The notes beneath the pieces were generated by a model that saw only the letters and a program-made list of their open reading frames with translations, had not been told where the DNA came from and did not search any database. DNA of 7,102 bases from CAIKZY01 sp044345075 (GTDB lineage: Bacteria > Actinomycetota > Actinomycetes > S36-B12): positions 1 to 7,102 of the forward strand of contig JBIJBU010000100.1 of assembly GCA_044345075.1 (NCBI GenBank). Reading direction: 5' to 3'. Below, piece after piece: positions 6,469-7,102 of this stretch. Made by a program: the position numbers and the translations under genes. Positions within the stretch are counted from its first letter, which is position 1, and each line of letters begins with the position of its first letter.

Positions 6469-6658
6469 CTCCCCCTCTGTCTTCCGCGCACCGCGCGACC
6501 TGAGAGCTTCACCGCTTTCGCGGCTTTCACCGTCGGTGGGGAATTCCTTCCCGCCTTCCAGAGATGCCTTCCCCACACGGTCCGGGTGCCTGAGAGATTG
6601 TCGGGGAGACTTGCTCCTTCGGCGCTGACTCTGCTCACGCAGGCCAGCTCTCCCGTGC
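6467..6658 (-). ncRNA. Tandem glycine riboswitch (two aptamers) upstream of gcvP
   Basis: This leader holds the conserved marks of a cooperative-type glycine riboswitch, read on the minus strand. Aptamer 1 starts with GGGAGAGCTGGCC (6642-6654), continues with GCCGAAGGAGCAAG and ends with CTCTCAGGCACCCGGACCG (CTCTCA at 6591-6596). A short linker GTGTGGGGAAGGCAT follows. Aptamer 2 is closed by CTCTGG (6558-6563) pairing with CAGAG (6475-6479), with CGGTGAAAGCC, GCGAAAGC and CTCTCAGGT (6498-6506) inside. In known examples glycine binding switches on glycine cleavage genes, which fits the gcvP directly downstream. Aptamer 2 carries an extra CGCGC-GGT-GCGCG hairpin (6485-6497) just before its closing strand. 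No strong promoter was identified upstream; TAGGCT at 6678-6683 is the best -10 and lacks a good -35. Confidence 0.93.
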
Positions 6659-6669
6659 AGGGTCGATCA

Positions 6670-6695
6670 GCCCCTGAAGCCTATCGGCTGGGGGC
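6670..6695 (-). terminator. Candidate hairpin between the MerR-type gene and the riboswitch
   Basis: On the minus strand GCCCC (6691-6695) can pair with GGGGC (6670-6674). AGCC (6686-6689) can pair with GGCT (6678-6681) around a GATA loop, with a small internal loop between the two stems. It could end transcription of the regulator gene before the riboswitch. No U-run follows, and the region also overlaps the best -10-like sequence for the riboswitch, so its role is open. Confidence 0.3.
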
Positions 6696-6726
6696 GAAAT
6701 TGCCTGGTGGAGCGCGGCGCGGCGGA

Positions 6727-7102
6727 CTAGCTGGCCGCGCGGCGGGCGCGGCGAGCAGCCAATTCATCACTGCCGGTGGGGGGAACTGAGACTTCGCCAT
6801 CGGGGTTCTCCCCCGGCAAGGTGGCAAGTGTGCCTTCAACCTCACGCCAGACACTGCCGACTGCGATCCCGAACACCCCCTGGCCCCCGCGCACGAGGTC
6901 GACGACTTCGTCAGCACTACGGCATTCGTAGATGCTCGCGCCGTCACTCATCAAGGTGATATTCGAGAGGTCATCGCCACCACGCTGGTCGAGATGCTCA
7001 ACCGCGGCTCGAATATTGGGGAGCGAGACGCCGGTGTCGATCAGGCGCTTGACGATCCGAAGGATGAGGATGTCGCGGAAGCCGTAGAGACGCTGGGTGC
7101 CT
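6727..7102 (-). CDS. MerR-family transcriptional regulator, Rv1830-like (5' end outside window)
   Basis: The last 124 codons of a gene that enters from the right edge on the minus strand and stops at TAG 6727-6729. The visible part begins with GTQRLYGFRDILILRIVKRL, the second half of a MerR-type winged-helix DNA-binding domain, followed by DTGVSLPNIRAAVEHLDQRG. The C-terminal region has MSDGASIYECRSADEVVDL and GGQGVFGIAVGSVWREVEGT, which I recognise from the Rv1830 group (named ResR or McdR in mycobacteria, linked to growth and cell division control). The tail is basic (ELAARRARRAAS). The N-terminal helix-turn-helix and start are not seen. It lies upstream of the glycine riboswitch and gcvP, as its relatives lie near gcvB in M. 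tuberculosis. Assignment to the Rv1830 group rather than the Rv1828/FtsR group is by memory of the sequences. Confidence 0.85.
   Translation of the reverse strand, partial: GTQRLYGFRDILILRIVKRLIDTGVSLPNIRAAVEHLDQRGGDDLSNITLMSDGASIYECRSADEVVDLVRGGQGVFGIAVGSVWREVEGTLATLPGENPDGEVSVPPTGSDELAARRARRAAS

Noticed and set aside
6678..6683. TAGGCT as the -10 of a promoter for the glycine riboswitch
   Set aside because: It fits TANNNT and the position is suitable, but no acceptable -35 lies 16-18 nt upstream and it overlaps a candidate hairpin. Too weak to list as a feature.
6361..6789. 142-codon + strand open frame across the riboswitch
   Set aside because: It spans the conserved glycine riboswitch and the ends of gcvP and the regulator gene on the other strand. 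Its translation is compositionally odd and has no supporting start site.

Overview
The window looks like chromosomal DNA of a high-GC Actinomycetota (actinobacterium). The evidence is the gene set: a polyprenol-phosphate mannose synthase directly behind an apolipoprotein N-acyltransferase, FxsA, the actinobacterial RNA polymerase-binding protein RbpA, and a riboswitch-controlled gcvP next to a MerR-type regulator of the Rv1830 kind. GTG/ATG starts, Shine-Dalgarno sites and the G/C-rich third codon positions agree. I cannot name a genus. I see no mobile element, CRISPR array, tRNA or rRNA, and nothing that suggests recent transfer.

Left half, + strand (1-2954): a tightly packed envelope operon. 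It opens with the last 68 codons of an amidohydrolase, which overlaps the start of lnt (lipoprotein N-acylation). Next come ppm1 (polyprenyl-phosphomannose synthesis, the mannosyl donor for actinobacterial glycolipids and protein O-mannosylation) and fxsA (small membrane protein). The junctions are a 7-nt overlap, a 9-nt gap and a 1-nt overlap. lnt and ppm1 lie in the same reading frame and are separated by a single TAG plus three codons. That is the unfused counterpart of the Lnt-Ppm1 fusion known from Mycobacterium tuberculosis.

Centre (2955-3538): fxsA converges on rbpA (- strand) with only 3 nt between their stop codons. The only hairpin able to serve as a terminator there lies inside the fxsA 3' end. 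Between rbpA and the end of gcvP is about 210 nt of non-coding DNA. It holds the gcvP terminator, a 14-nt imperfect palindrome and a candidate ECF-sigma (SigR/SigH-like) promoter placed correctly for rbpA.

Right half, - strand (3539-7102): gcvP encodes the full-length glycine decarboxylase P-protein of the glycine cleavage system. It is preceded by a tandem glycine riboswitch (two aptamers), a GC-rich hairpin and the ribosome binding site. Upstream of the riboswitch is the 3' part of a MerR-family regulator that runs off the window edge. The layout regulator - glycine riboswitch - gcvP resembles the M. tuberculosis Rv1830-gcvB neighbourhood.

Overall this is mostly conserved housekeeping DNA. 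The points worth a second look are the single-stop lnt/ppm1 boundary, the riboswitch and its expression platform, the rbpA control region, and the repeat-extended FxsA tail. I found no convincing undescribed system.
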